From positions 1 through 63,710 of the IMG/VR virus record IMGVR_UViG_3300024182_000006: a stretch of 63,710 bases of DNA; one strand, 5' to 3'. Under the pieces are notes generated by a model. That model was not told the DNA's origin, searched no databases, and saw only the letters and a program-made list of their open reading frames with translations. Shown piece after piece: positions 47,903 through 57,632 of the stretch (position 1 is the first letter of the stretch; every line of letters begins with the position of its first letter). Made by a program: the position numbers and the translations under genes. Origin of the DNA: a virus.

Positions 47903-48997
47903 TTACTGCGTGAACCCGAACACCTGCGCGTGATTGCGCGGAGACCGGAAGAATAGAGCGATCGAGGCGAGGATCTGGCCCGCGATCTTGTTGTTGCCCT
48001 GCGCCGCTTTGTACCCGGTAAAGCCAAAGCCGAACTTCTTGCTCTTGGAGATCATGAAACGAACGTATTGGCGGCGAGCGTTGATCCAGAAGAGCGTCTC
48101 GCTCGTGATCGTGGGGTAGGCCGCGAGCACGCCCTTGGACGACTTCTGGAGGAAAGGATTGGCTACGCGGGTCACGCCGTTGGTGTTGGTGCCAGAAATT
48201 ACAGTGCCGGGTGCGTAGCGCGAACGCATGATGTTGCAGTTGTTGTATTTGAGGGCGTTGAATCCGAGTTTGGGGTCCTGGGTGTCGTTGAAGCGCTGCT
48301 GGTTCTGGAAGCGGCTCTTGATCGCAGTGAACCCCTTGTACGTGGTGATACCGATGTTCGGCTCTTCCTCTCCCTCGCCGATGGTGGCTTGGCTGTAGGA
48401 GTTCTCCAGATCGAACTGCATGAGGGTGGTCGAGGCCGTCTGATACGGGACGGAGTTCAGAGCATCGCCGATCGTGCCGTTGCGCGTGGTGTCGCCCAGT
48501 TTCGTGTAGATCGAGCCGTCCCACGAGGCGTTGGTGCCGTCGTTGAGCTGCTCGGCCATACCGGTGATCAGGCGCGTGTAACCGGCGCGAGAACCGTTGA
48601 GATAGAGCGACATGGCCACCTGGGCGCCGATGGTCTTGAGTGCTCGGCTCATGCGCGTGTTGATGAAACGGTACACCGCACGCGGACCAATGTTGAATAC
48701 TTCCAGGTCTTCGAGCAAGGCGGAGACGTTGCAGTAATAGAACTGCATTGGCAGCGCAAAGGCTTGCTCGGCCTGGATCTCGGTGAGATCGAACTCATCG
48801 CCTGGATCGTACGCACCACCGATCTCCGGGGCGTATTCGAAATCGGATTCGACGAGGCGCCGGCCACCAGTGAACTGCTCTTCAGCAACGTCGCGCAGAT
48901 AACCGAGAAGTGGATCGCGGTGGAAGATGTTGTCGAGAATGCGGGGTGTGTCGAGAATGAAACGCTCTGTTGCCAAATCAATCTGGTTGTAATCCAT
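47903..48997 (-). CDS. Major capsid protein (HK97-fold candidate)
   Basis: A 364-residue protein placed after a scaffold-like gene, with a strong GGAGGAG site. N-terminal arm (DYNQIDLATERFILDTPRIL), then the long helix and beta patterns expected of HK97-type coats (LEDLEVFNIGPRAVYRFINT, SRALKTIGAQVAMSLYLNGS), conserved gene order and the expected length. The fold is inferred from context; I cannot verify it by alignment. Confidence 0.8.
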   Translation of the reverse strand: MDYNQIDLATERFILDTPRILDNIFHRDPLLGYLRDVAEEQFTGGRRLVESDFEYAPEIGGAYDPGDEFDLTEIQAEQAFALPMQFYYCNVSALLEDLEVFNIGPRAVYRFINTRMSRALKTIGAQVAMSLYLNGSRAGYTRLITGMAEQLNDGTNASWDGSIYTKLGDTTRNGTIGDALNSVPYQTASTTLMQFDLENSYSQATIGEGEEEPNIGITTYKGFTAIKSRFQNQQRFNDTQDPKLGFNALKYNNCNIMRSRYAPGTVISGTNTNGVTRVANPFLQKSSKGVLAAYPTITSETLFWINARRQYVRFMISKSKKFGFGFTGYKAAQGNNKIAGQILASIALFFRSPRNHAQVFGFTQ

Positions 48998-49059
48998 GAT
49001 GCTTTTGTCTCCTCCCCATCACACCCGCCCGGCACCATGCCAGAGAGTCAGAGGGTTTT

Positions 49060-49911
49060 TCAGTGGGTTTTGTCCGACCGGGTGAACCCGTTGGTCTGTT
49101 GCCACGAACGCACGAAAGCGTCCTCCCCTTCGAGAGGCTTACCGTCCGAGCTCGTGATTGTTTGCGTCTTGGCACGTCCGAACATCACAGCGCGCAGAGC
49201 GCCTTCTCCGGCGTGATCCCCAGAGCCGGCCGAGGGCTCGTCGCGTTGGCTCAGAGCTTCGAGCCGACCTTGCTCGCGCGCCTCATCGATCTTTTTCTGA
49301 GTCTCGGCTGCGCGCTTTTCATCTTCGAGTGGCTTGCAGAAACGGTCGTAAGCGAGATGAACGGGGAGCTTGTGCTCGCCCGCGTACTTGATCAGCTCTG
49401 CTTGATTGAGCGACTTGCCGTAGCTCTCCCGGTAGTGGTTGCTCAGGTCGAACATCATCGTCATCGCGGTGAGGGAGTCCTGATCGACTTTACTCACCTC
49501 GCTCAAGATGCGCTCCGCTACTTTGGACAGGTCTTCTTTGGTGACGAACTGATTCGTATCGAATGGCTGGGTCACAGGGCGGGACTCCTCTTCGTTGGTG
49601 CGCGGGAAGTGAGAGGTCTGTGCCTGGCGGAGTCGCTCGTTGTACTCCTGTTCCTTCTCGTCTCGCCACTTCACGTTGTTGTCGTAGATGCCGTTGGCGC
49701 GATTCGTAGCCTCGCGAGCACGGTCGAGGGCAGACTGCGCCTTCTGACGCGAGGCGACCGAGTTGTGCAGACGGCCGACAACCTTCGGATTGCGCAGTGC
49801 TTCCTGCGCTGCCCGCGCCACCTCCTCCGACAAACCAGCATCGGTGAACAGATCGTTGATGTACTCGTCCGCGTCGAAGAGCTCAGCACTAGGAGCTTCA
49901 ATTACCGCCAT
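49060..49911 (-). CDS. Scaffolding protein
   Basis: A 283-residue helical, charged protein from ATG 49911 (49923 is an alternative). It contains long Glu/Lys/Arg/Gln helices (ARAAQEALRNP; EDEKRAAETQKKIDEAREQG) typical of capsid scaffolds, upstream of the capsid gene. C-terminal Ser/Thr-rich stretch ends RSDKTH. Confidence 0.75.
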   Translation of the reverse strand: MAVIEAPSAELFDADEYINDLFTDAGLSEEVARAAQEALRNPKVVGRLHNSVASRQKAQSALDRAREATNRANGIYDNNVKWRDEKEQEYNERLRQAQTSHFPRTNEEESRPVTQPFDTNQFVTKEDLSKVAERILSEVSKVDQDSLTAMTMMFDLSNHYRESYGKSLNQAELIKYAGEHKLPVHLAYDRFCKPLEDEKRAAETQKKIDEAREQGRLEALSQRDEPSAGSGDHAGEGALRAVMFGRAKTQTITSSDGKPLEGEDAFVRSWQQTNGFTRSDKTH

Positions 49912-50037
49912 AGAATTACCCACCCTTTCGCTGTCATGCCTGCCCCATTGAACCGTGTGTACGATAACCGCGTGTACGATCTAGGGGATCAGTTGACGTC
50001 TTGGTACTGCTCGTTCACTGTTGACTGTTGGGAGCTG

Positions 50038-50493
50038 CTACTGCATCGGAGGCGCTGCGGAAGGCGGCATCCCACCCCCACCTGTACCGACCAGCTGTCC
50101 CATTCCGCCCGCAGGGGCGGGGGGAGCTGCTGGAGGAGGTAGAGGCGAGCCGGGAGCCACTCCCATAGGAGCACCCGATAAAAGCGCATTGATTTGTTGG
50201 GGGACAGATTGGCGGAGCACGGTGATCGCGTCTTGGGTAATGGCGATCGTGGCAGGGAAGACGGAGCCTAGGACACGAGCGTGGTGCTCGAGGCCTTGGA
50301 GTGAGCGAAGAGCTATGGCGACGATCGTGCCGCCAGCCCCACCATCGTCGTTCTCTTCGTCTTGTGGGTCGATCTCGCCATCGGGGGTAGAGATCAGGTC
50401 ACGCGAGCCTCGAGGAGCCGAACGGCCCAGACCCCCTGGGGGGTCTTTGTCCAGCGTTTGGCGCTCGTCACTCGACGGCAGAGAACTTGGCAT
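50038..50493 (-). CDS. Head-assembly region protein with Pro/Gly tail
   Basis: A 151-residue protein. Acidic N-terminus, helical middle (IALRSLQGLEHHARVLGSVF), then a Pro/Ala/Gly-rich tail. It is the first gene after the capsid promoter. Possibly a scaffold partner or minor capsid protein. Confidence 0.55.
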   Translation of the reverse strand: MPSSLPSSDERQTLDKDPPGGLGRSAPRGSRDLISTPDGEIDPQDEENDDGGAGGTIVAIALRSLQGLEHHARVLGSVFPATIAITQDAITVLRQSVPQQINALLSGAPMGVAPGSPLPPPAAPPAPAGGMGQLVGTGGGGMPPSAAPPMQ

Positions 50494-50525
50494 CCATCCA
50501 CCCCATCACACCCATCACGTTGAAA

Positions 50526-50554
50526 ACGGTAATCCCCACGGCAGTTATTGTCAA
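50526..50554 (-). promoter_or_regulatory. Capsid operon promoter
   Basis: Minus strand: TTGACA (50554-50549), 17-bp spacer, TACCGT (50531-50526). About 30 bases before the gene at 50493. The spacer starts AATAACTG, matching part of the repeated elements at 261 and 912. Confidence 0.75.
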
Positions 50555-50623
50555 GAGTGCTTTATTGCCATACATCGACGCCAGCTCTCTCGACGCGCTT
50601 CGGTCATCTCAGTCGTCTTGGTG

Positions 50624-52912
50624 CTAGGGGGCCGTGCCCCACTCGTAGCGACTGACCTCGGCCACGACGTCGTCGCTGTTGGTAGCCTTGCCGGTGATCT
50701 TGAACTGAAGAGAGGAGGTCAAGGTGAGGCCAGTCACGGCGGAGTAGGTCGTGGTGGCAGGGAGCACCGTGGACGAGGTGATGAGAGTCGTCCAGCACTT
50801 GATCGTGCTGTTGCCGGCAGTCGCGTCGGTGGTCTGACAGTTCGCCTCAACCGCCCAAGAGGAGGCAGTGGTGATCGCCAGAGAGCCTGTGTCGAAGATG
50901 TGGTTGCTGCCGAGATAGATCTGGATCTGTTTGTCGGTCGAGCCAGTGGCTGCGAAAGTGCCCCCGACCTTCATCGTCACGATGTCGCCGATGGCGTTCA
51001 TCATGCCCGCGTCGAGTGTGACAACGCGTAGATCGGTCTCTGTGGCCGCTGTGTTGCCGGTGGTCTGACCTTGATCGTTAATACCGCCCCCTACGCGTGC
51101 GCGCGTGCTGGCAGCAGCATCCGGCTGGATTTGGAGCACGCCATTGCCAGAGGCAGTGACCCCAATGCCCGTCTTGCCAGAGACTCCTCCGCCAGCTGCG
51201 TCGCCGTTGAGTGTGATGGTGTTGGCGCTGGAGACGGTGAGAGGGGTATTGGCTCCATTGGTGAGCGTGAACGTGGTCGAGCCGGGCATGCCCAATCCCC
51301 AGTCCTGAGAGCTGGTCTCGCTGCTGACGAAATGGATCTGGGAGTTGCGGCCGGAGGAGGTTCCATTACCCGTGAGCAGCCGGAGCTGGACCAGGCGAGT
51401 CGCGCTGGTGTTGCTGATCTGGGCGGTCATGCCAGGAGCGCTGTTGGCGCTACCCGTAGCCTCGAAGATGTAGCCGCTCGACGAGGCCCCTGTACCAGTA
51501 CCAGCGGCCCCGATCTCGAGCTCAGCGAATCCATCGGAGGCGTTGGTGAAACGGACCTGGTTGGCAGCCGTGCGTTTGAAGACGGAGTCGGCTGTCCCTT
51601 CGGCGTCGGTGGTCGAGGACCAGGAGAGAGTCCCGTCCGAGGGGAAGGTGCAGCCCCCAGCACACAGGACTTTGCTGACGCCGCCAATTGCGAAGCCGAA
51701 GGCAGCGGAGGTGAAATAGAAGCCCGTGGTGGAGGCGGCTGAGCGGACGAGGGTGGGGGCGGCTTTGGAGCCATCGGCGACGAGGGCGTTTCGGGAGAGG
51801 TAGGCGTCGCGCCAGCGCTTGGATGAGGAGCCGAGATCGATCGAGGCGTCGGCGCCGGGGAGCAGAGATGTGTTCACAGCGACCGAGGCGAGATTCGAGA
51901 GGGCTGTGTTGGCTCCAGCAGCGGGGGCGGCGGCCAGAGCTACCCATACAGCGTTTTGGCAAGTGTATTGGGAAGTGTCGGTGGTGCCGTCGGTGCGGAG
52001 GTAGATAGATCCAGTGATACAAGCGCCAACAGGGGCCCCGATACCGTAGGTGATGGCGGCTCCAGTGGAGGAGTCGTGGAAGGCCAGCTTCTCGGAAGTC
52101 ACAACACCTATGTTGTCTACACGGAAGGGCGTCGTGCCGAGGCCGTCGTTCTGGATCTGGATGGCAACAGCTCCGTTGGCGCGGCCATTGAGGTCGTCCA
52201 CGAGCAGAATGGGGATGGCAGGGTCGGTTGCGCGGCTCACGATCGAGGCCCCGACACCCTCGAGCGAGTCTGCTTGCAGACCGAAGCCGTTGGCCGAGCC
52301 GGATTTGTCGAGAAACACCCCCGCTGTGCCACCGTTGATCGCAGCGGAGGCAACGACACCCAGGACCGAGTAGCCCCCATCCCCTCCAGCGTAGATCGAG
52401 TAGATCCCCGCGTCGCTGCCGGGGTTGTAGAGGGAGTTAGGGGTGGTGGTCGGGTCGATCGTCGAGCTATGGGAGAATTTCGCCACCCAGAGGGCGAATC
52501 CATTGTTCTCTCGCCCGAAAACGGCCATCCCTGACTTGTTCCCAGTCGTGCTCGAGTCGTCCTGGACAAACAGAACGCTCGTATTGCCGGCTGAGGAGGG
52601 AGTGGTCGCGGTGATCGTTTTCTTGGCGGTGATGGCCTGGTCGGTGTTGGTGGTGACGCACGTCGAGCAAGGACCGCTCGACCCCCCCGTGGACACGGCG
52701 GTCCAGGTGTTGGTGGCCGTGCAGAGATAGAGAACACCGGGGGTGCCGGTGGAGAAGACGTCCATGGCAGAGAGGCTGTAGGTGCAGGTGGCAGGGAGAC
52801 CCGAGCCGGCGCGAATGCGGTTTGCCGGGTTGTTGAATAGCTGCGCCCCGGCTGTGGGGGCGAGAGCCAGAAGAGCCGATACCAGCAGAAGAGAACGCGA
52901 GCACCTAATCAA
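50624..52912 (-). CDS. Exported fibre-like protein A (762 residues)
   Basis: TTG start coupled to the preceding gene. Residues 2-23 form a signal peptide (SLLLVSALLALAPTAGA) with an A-G-A cleavage motif, then QLFNNP...RIRAG, LPATC and LYLCTATNTWT. A second pair of the same type is inside (GACITG, YTCQNAVWV near residue 320). Beta-rich repeats with Gly/Ala/Thr and a C-terminal sandwich (ETDLRVVTLDAGMM, SSLQFKITGKATN) follow, as in tail fibres. The Cys pairs suggest disulphides, consistent with export. Confidence 0.7.
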   Translation of the reverse strand: MIRCSRSLLLVSALLALAPTAGAQLFNNPANRIRAGSGLPATCTYSLSAMDVFSTGTPGVLYLCTATNTWTAVSTGGSSGPCSTCVTTNTDQAITAKKTITATTPSSAGNTSVLFVQDDSSTTGNKSGMAVFGRENNGFALWVAKFSHSSTIDPTTTPNSLYNPGSDAGIYSIYAGGDGGYSVLGVVASAAINGGTAGVFLDKSGSANGFGLQADSLEGVGASIVSRATDPAIPILLVDDLNGRANGAVAIQIQNDGLGTTPFRVDNIGVVTSEKLAFHDSSTGAAITYGIGAPVGACITGSIYLRTDGTTDTSQYTCQNAVWVALAAAPAAGANTALSNLASVAVNTSLLPGADASIDLGSSSKRWRDAYLSRNALVADGSKAAPTLVRSAASTTGFYFTSAAFGFAIGGVSKVLCAGGCTFPSDGTLSWSSTTDAEGTADSVFKRTAANQVRFTNASDGFAELEIGAAGTGTGASSSGYIFEATGSANSAPGMTAQISNTSATRLVQLRLLTGNGTSSGRNSQIHFVSSETSSQDWGLGMPGSTTFTLTNGANTPLTVSSANTITLNGDAAGGGVSGKTGIGVTASGNGVLQIQPDAAASTRARVGGGINDQGQTTGNTAATETDLRVVTLDAGMMNAIGDIVTMKVGGTFAATGSTDKQIQIYLGSNHIFDTGSLAITTASSWAVEANCQTTDATAGNSTIKCWTTLITSSTVLPATTTYSAVTGLTLTSSLQFKITGKATNSDDVVAEVSRYEWGTAP

Positions 52913-53306
52913 CAGTAACCCCCGTGATCTTGCCGTTGGCTACGAGCCAAGTGGCAATACGCATCCGAAGCTTATTCGCCACGGTCTTGCCCGTTTCCCC
53001 CGCGACAGCTGTGTTCATTTGGGTGACCAGAGACAGGAGCTCGGTAGGCGAGGTGATGAGAACGTCGGTGGTCAGAGCCGCCATGTCATTGCCGCCATTG
53101 GCCACCGCTCCCGAGGCGCGGACATAGTCGATGTGGATGTGGGCCGAGCCGTTGCCGGTGACGGGGATCGCAAAGCCCCAGTAGACGATCTCGAACCGGG
53201 TGATTTGATCGGTTGCAGGAGGAGCATTGAGTGATCCGCCTCCGAGGAGGGCGTAGGGGAAGGCGAGACAGAGGATGATGGCGAGAAGACAGGTGATCTT
53301 GCGCAT
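52905..53306 (-). CDS. Exported small protein
   Basis: A 133-residue protein with AGGAG nine bases before ATG. N-terminal hydrophobic signal (ITCLLAIILCLAFPYALLG), then a beta-rich body (FEIVYWGFAIPVTGNGSAH) and a helical end. It lies between the two fibre-like genes with which it overlaps or nearly touches, so a common role is likely. Confidence 0.65.
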   Translation of the reverse strand: MRKITCLLAIILCLAFPYALLGGGSLNAPPATDQITRFEIVYWGFAIPVTGNGSAHIHIDYVRASGAVANGGNDMAALTTDVLITSPTELLSLVTQMNTAVAGETGKTVANKLRMRIATWLVANGKITGVTVD

Positions 53307-53318
53307 AACGAAGCTCTC

Positions 53319-54473
53319 CTAGAAGCCGACGCAGATGTAGTTGATCTTCTCTCCCGCGGTAAGAGTTACGGAGGAGATGATGGCGGTGGTGGTCGTTGTG
53401 GCCACGTTGAGAGAAGTGGTAGTGGTCTGAGCATTAGCCGTGCAGGCGGGGGCGTTGGCAAATGCCACGTTGAACGTGACTGTGCAGGAAGTGGGGGAGC
53501 CTGTTCCCGCGGTGATCGTTCCAGCGGCGTCGGTGCCAGCGATTGATGGGGAGGAGCCGCAGCTGCCCCCGATTGTAGGGCCGGTGAGTGCTTGCATGAC
53601 GAAGTGGCGCGCGCCGAAGTCGCGGTAATCGTTGCCGGTGTTGCCGACGACGAGCAAGCCCGTAGGCGTGGGAGGGGTCTGAGGGTTGACCTGGTGAAGG
53701 CTCACGCTCGTCCACCAGATCTCGCCGCCCGAGGAGAGCATGTTGACCCCACCTTGGCCGGAGCCCGCTGAGGACTGGATCAAGTTACTTTTCAACGTGC
53801 TCACAGCCTCGAGATTGTTGAAGATCTTGTACGAGGATGTGGTCGTTTTGCAGATGCCGCCATTCCCAGCATTGGGGAAGTTGCCCGTGATGGAGGTGGC
53901 CGAGTCCCAACCGACGCACATATCGGACGAGAGCATGATGTTGCCCAGATTGTCCACCGTCATCTTGAGCGTGCCATCGGAGCGGCGAGCGCGGAAGATG
54001 TCTCCCGTCTGCGAGGCTTTGGCTTCCAGGACCAAGGGGGACTGGGCGATTGCGGAGGCGGCGAAAAGAGAGTCGGCGGTGGCGTCGGCGGTGCCTGCGG
54101 TGCCCAGACCCAGGCCAGAGGGGCGGCCGAGTAGGGTGAGAGTAGTGCCAGTGGCGATGCCCGAGGCGTCGACGCGGAAGAGTTTCGTCGCATCGGAGGC
54201 GTTCTTCACGATGGCGGTGGCGTCAGAGAAAGGATTCGAGCCAGCGGTGCCGGTAGCGATGACCGTCCAAGTGTTGGTAGCGGTGCAGATATAGAGGGCT
54301 ACAGTAGCCGTGGTGGCCTGGTAGAACACATCGATCGAGTGCGTGGTGCTGACGCAGGTAGCGGGGAGTGTGGGTCCGGCTCGGAGGCGGCCGGTGGGAT
54401 TGTTGAATAGCTGCGCGGTCGCCTCGGATGAGAGACAGAGACAGAGAGTCAAAGCGATGAGAAAGCGGGACAT
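53319..54473 (-). CDS. Exported fibre-like protein B (384 residues)
   Basis: ATG 54473 overlaps the previous stop (TAATG); an upstream start at 54494 is less likely. Signal peptide FLIALTLCLCLSSEATA with an A-T-A site, then QLFNNP, RLRAG, LPATC, LYICTATNTWT: clearly paralogous to protein A. The last 90 residues hold three or four Cys in a Thr-rich domain (PTSCTVTFNVAF ... YICVGF). Likely secreted and disulphide-bonded fibre or adhesin. Confidence 0.7.
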   Translation of the reverse strand: MSRFLIALTLCLCLSSEATAQLFNNPTGRLRAGPTLPATCVSTTHSIDVFYQATTATVALYICTATNTWTVIATGTAGSNPFSDATAIVKNASDATKLFRVDASGIATGTTLTLLGRPSGLGLGTAGTADATADSLFAASAIAQSPLVLEAKASQTGDIFRARRSDGTLKMTVDNLGNIMLSSDMCVGWDSATSITGNFPNAGNGGICKTTTSSYKIFNNLEAVSTLKSNLIQSSAGSGQGGVNMLSSGGEIWWTSVSLHQVNPQTPPTPTGLLVVGNTGNDYRDFGARHFVMQALTGPTIGGSCGSSPSIAGTDAAGTITAGTGSPTSCTVTFNVAFANAPACTANAQTTTTSLNVATTTTTAIISSVTLTAGEKINYICVGF

Positions 54474-54925
54474 TACTGGATCTCCGCAATCCACATGACA
54501 ACCTCCCCGTTCACATCAGCATTGATGTCGAAGTCGCCGAGGTCCAGATCAGGAACGTGACCCAGACCGAGCGGGGGGAACCAGGTGTCGGGGATGAGGG
54601 GGACGCTGTTTGTGGAAAGTGTTCCCGGTCCGCCGAAATAGACGAGACCCGTGTTCCCGTGGGCTCCGCCGAACTGGACGCGGGAGACCGGATAACGGAC
54701 ACGAGGGATCTGGGTTGTGGCCGCGTGGTTGATCGCCGAGATCCGGGTACCGGTGTGCGGGGTATCGGTGACGATCGTGAGCCCCCCAACCCCTGCCACG
54801 GGGAGTTGGCCCGGGGCGCTGGTGAGTGAGGGGACGAGAATCACGCAGATGGTGTTGGCCCCGTCTCCGAGAAGGGGACCGGGTACGCCCAGGGCGACTA
54901 CAGCGGTGCGTCCGATGATGACCAT
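54473..54925 (-). CDS. Hypothetical virion-region protein
   Basis: A 150-residue, hydrophobic-to-beta protein without a signal peptide. AGGA before ATG; the stop overlaps the protein B start. Gly/Pro/Val-rich; probably a minor head or tail protein. No family. Confidence 0.55.
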   Translation of the reverse strand: MVIIGRTAVVALGVPGPLLGDGANTICVILVPSLTSAPGQLPVAGVGGLTIVTDTPHTGTRISAINHAATTQIPRVRYPVSRVQFGGAHGNTGLVYFGGPGTLSTNSVPLIPDTWFPPLGLGHVPDLDLGDFDINADVNGEVVMWIAEIQ

Positions 54926-54946
54926 AATTCCGTTCCTCTCTTCTCG

Positions 54947-56911
54947 CTACGTTGATTCTGACACAGCGCCGCTGGATTTGAGCTGCGGCGGGTTCTGGCC
55001 GGAGGATTTGCGACCGGCCGCGGACACCTGCCCCATGAGATTGAGTTTTGAAGCGACGATGAGACGCTCCATGATCGTCTGGGGAGTTTTACCTGTGGCC
55101 GGATCGGGTGGATAGTCTCCGAGATTGGGCACGTCCATGTGCTCCATGGCGGTCATCGGATCGACGAAGCCGCCACGGGCGAGCTGGAGATACTTCATCT
55201 GCTCCTGGAAGCGCGCTGAGTTGAGCATCGAGTTGGGCGCGATGTCGAAGCTGATGAAGTTGAGCATGTCGCGGGCACGGTCGCGCGCAGGACGGGGTTG
55301 GGCATGACGTTCCGGTTTGAGGGCGCCATGCTTGTCGAAGTCGTCGCCGATGTGGACGGGGATCAGATTCGGGCCAGTCGGGTCGAAATCCTCCACGGTC
55401 AAGCCCTTCGGCCCCATGATGCGCAGACGCTTTTTCTGCGTCCAGTATTGGCAGATGTTGAAAGCCATCTGCATGGCGAACTCGCGAATGAAGGCCTCGA
55501 GGGTGCGCGAGCGCATCCGAGTGGCGCCGGTCATCATCTCGGTGATGGCCTCGGTGGACTCGGCCGCGGGGAGCTGGCCCTTGTTGAGGACATTCGCCAT
55601 ATCGAACGAGCCGGCGAGCGAGCGCATACGCCCGATGATGAACGCGGGCCGCTGAGAGATCTCCGGAGGCATCGGGGGCGGGTACTCGAGCTCAAATCCT
55701 TTGCCAGGGCCGGGGCGACGGTAGAACTTGCCCCCGGCTTTGCGCGTACGCATCTTCTCGGCGGATGAGCGCGAGAGACCTGCATTCTGGTCGACGATCA
55801 GGTCAGGCTCGACGAACTTCTGGACGTAGTCGGCGATCGCCCGTTGGGTCTTGTTCAGCTCACGCTGCCAGTCGATCAGATCCCACATCGGGGCCTTGCC
55901 GAAGTAGCAGCGGGCGAACGGCCACTGGTCCAGAGTCAGTTTGCTCACGGGGAATTGGCCGTGCCAGTAGTTATTTGGACCGTCGTAGAAGCGGCAGGAG
56001 TTGGTCATGACGACGACACGGCCGTAGGGATAGAGACGCTCGCCAGGCTCGACGCGATAGGACCAGTTACGACGGGGCTTGCGACCGTCACCACTCCACG
56101 GTCCCATCAGACGCGCTGAGGAGGACTCGTTGATTCGATCGTCGTGGACGTAGGCGGTGTACAGATCGGCTACGGGGTAGGCACCGGCTGACATGTTGGC
56201 TTTAGGCTTCGAGATGAAGTCCTTGTACATCGAGAAAGGGGACTTGTTCGCGAATGCGATCACGCGCTGGGTGTAGGTCTCCTGCTCGTCGGAGGGGACG
56301 GGGCTCCCGTCACGATCAGCGACGATACGGGAAGCGAAGTCGGGGAAGCGCTGGCGGAGACTGTTGAGAGTCATCTCCTCCCGCATGATGAGCATCTTGC
56401 AATCTTGATAGGAGTGCGGGGAGGTGGGACGAACGACCAAGGCGTCGCGGCAATCGACATAGCGGGAGCGAAACTCGCGAATGGAAGGGTCCCAGGTGGT
56501 CCAGAGAGCGGCCGAGCCGTTGGTCAGACATCCGGAGATCGCGTCGGCGAAACGCATATCGATCCGCTGCTCGAGCCACCAGTGTTTGACGGCGTTGTTG
56601 AGCATGATGCCTTGCTGATCGTAGTCGTGGTTTTGTGTGGAGTAGGAGAGAAAGGGGCGGGTGTCGGTGAGCTGGGCCTTGAGATTGCCCCCGATCGAGC
56701 CGTATTCGTTGTCGGTGATGTTGGACAGGTCCGCCGAGCGGATGTCATCGTACTCGCCCATAACCATCTTCTGGGCGATGTCCATCTTGCCGTAACCGTA
56801 CTGCTGGCGGTAGAAGCCCTCGGCCTCCTGCACACCCTCGCGGATGTAACCCCGGACATGCTCCTCGTCCTCGGAGAATGGGACGATCTCGCCGCTGTCG
56901 TCGATACTCAC
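54947..56911 (-). CDS. Portal protein
   Basis: A 654-residue protein with a GTG start behind GAGGGGAGGG. It follows the terminase genes, and the helical core with LIDWQRELNKTQRAIADYVQ plus the TE/AIT region of the middle match podovirus portals. The C-terminal 100 residues are basic-charged, then Gln/Ser-rich. It forms the DNA-entry ring for the motor. Confidence 0.8.
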   Translation of the reverse strand: MSIDDSGEIVPFSEDEEHVRGYIREGVQEAEGFYRQQYGYGKMDIAQKMVMGEYDDIRSADLSNITDNEYGSIGGNLKAQLTDTRPFLSYSTQNHDYDQQGIMLNNAVKHWWLEQRIDMRFADAISGCLTNGSAALWTTWDPSIREFRSRYVDCRDALVVRPTSPHSYQDCKMLIMREEMTLNSLRQRFPDFASRIVADRDGSPVPSDEQETYTQRVIAFANKSPFSMYKDFISKPKANMSAGAYPVADLYTAYVHDDRINESSSARLMGPWSGDGRKPRRNWSYRVEPGERLYPYGRVVVMTNSCRFYDGPNNYWHGQFPVSKLTLDQWPFARCYFGKAPMWDLIDWQRELNKTQRAIADYVQKFVEPDLIVDQNAGLSRSSAEKMRTRKAGGKFYRRPGPGKGFELEYPPPMPPEISQRPAFIIGRMRSLAGSFDMANVLNKGQLPAAESTEAITEMMTGATRMRSRTLEAFIREFAMQMAFNICQYWTQKKRLRIMGPKGLTVEDFDPTGPNLIPVHIGDDFDKHGALKPERHAQPRPARDRARDMLNFISFDIAPNSMLNSARFQEQMKYLQLARGGFVDPMTAMEHMDVPNLGDYPPDPATGKTPQTIMERLIVASKLNLMGQVSAAGRKSSGQNPPQLKSSGAVSEST

Positions 56912-56934
56912 CCGTCACGCCCTCCCCTCTTACC

Positions 56935-57630
56935 TCACTCGGTAGCTGATCCGCTTTTCTCCACCGAGACGCTCTCAGTTACCGGATTGACGGAGAACTG
57001 GTAGGCGGCCGGCTCGGAAGGTGCGTCCATCGTACCCCAATCATCGTTATCTTGAGCGGCGATCTCTGCCAGCTCCGCTTCCCCCTCCGGATCGGAGTCC
57101 GAGAGAGCGGTGTCGGGGTTGGAGTAGTCGAAGATGTCGTTCAAAGGCTCGGTCCAATCGCGGTAGTTGGGGTGCTGCTCTTTGCAGAAGCGCTCGGCCT
57201 CGCGGAGAGTGGAGAACTCGACGCGCTCCTCGCCCGGACGGGGAATGGTGCCGTTGTAGCGCCAATCAGACATCTTCGTGGCGATCTCGGCGGGGGATTC
57301 GCCCAGGAGGTGGCGGTCTTGGGCGTAGGCCTCGACGGTGGTGGCCGAGGGGTAACGGTAGTGCTCGCGACCGTGATCATCGTGCCAGCGGAAGACAACG
57401 GGACGGTGATCGGGACGGAGAGCCTGAACGTAGGTGCGGCGATACGAGGCCTCGGACTCGCGCTCGAGCTGCCAGCCGTTGCACTCGGGGCAGCGAACAT
57501 CGCCCAGAGTCGAGAATTGGCCCTCGATGATGTCCATTGTCTTGCGCGACCAGAAGCCGGCGCGGAACTGAGCCCGGCAAGTGGGCGTTTGGCAGTGGAA
57601 AAGGCGCGTGCGGTAGGTGTTGCGAGCCAT
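56935..57630 (-). CDS. Zinc-ribbon protein between terminase and portal
   Basis: A 231-residue protein. CQTPTC and CPEC pairs near residues 13-50 form a zinc ribbon; the rest is alpha/beta and the tail acidic (SDSDPEGEAEL). Some phages carry small zinc proteins beside the packaging genes. Function unknown. Confidence 0.6.
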   Translation of the reverse strand: MARNTYRTRLFHCQTPTCRAQFRAGFWSRKTMDIIEGQFSTLGDVRCPECNGWQLERESEASYRRTYVQALRPDHRPVVFRWHDDHGREHYRYPSATTVEAYAQDRHLLGESPAEIATKMSDWRYNGTIPRPGEERVEFSTLREAERFCKEQHPNYRDWTEPLNDIFDYSNPDTALSDSDPEGEAELAEIAAQDNDDWGTMDAPSEPAAYQFSVNPVTESVSVEKSGSATE

Positions 57631-57632
57631 CG

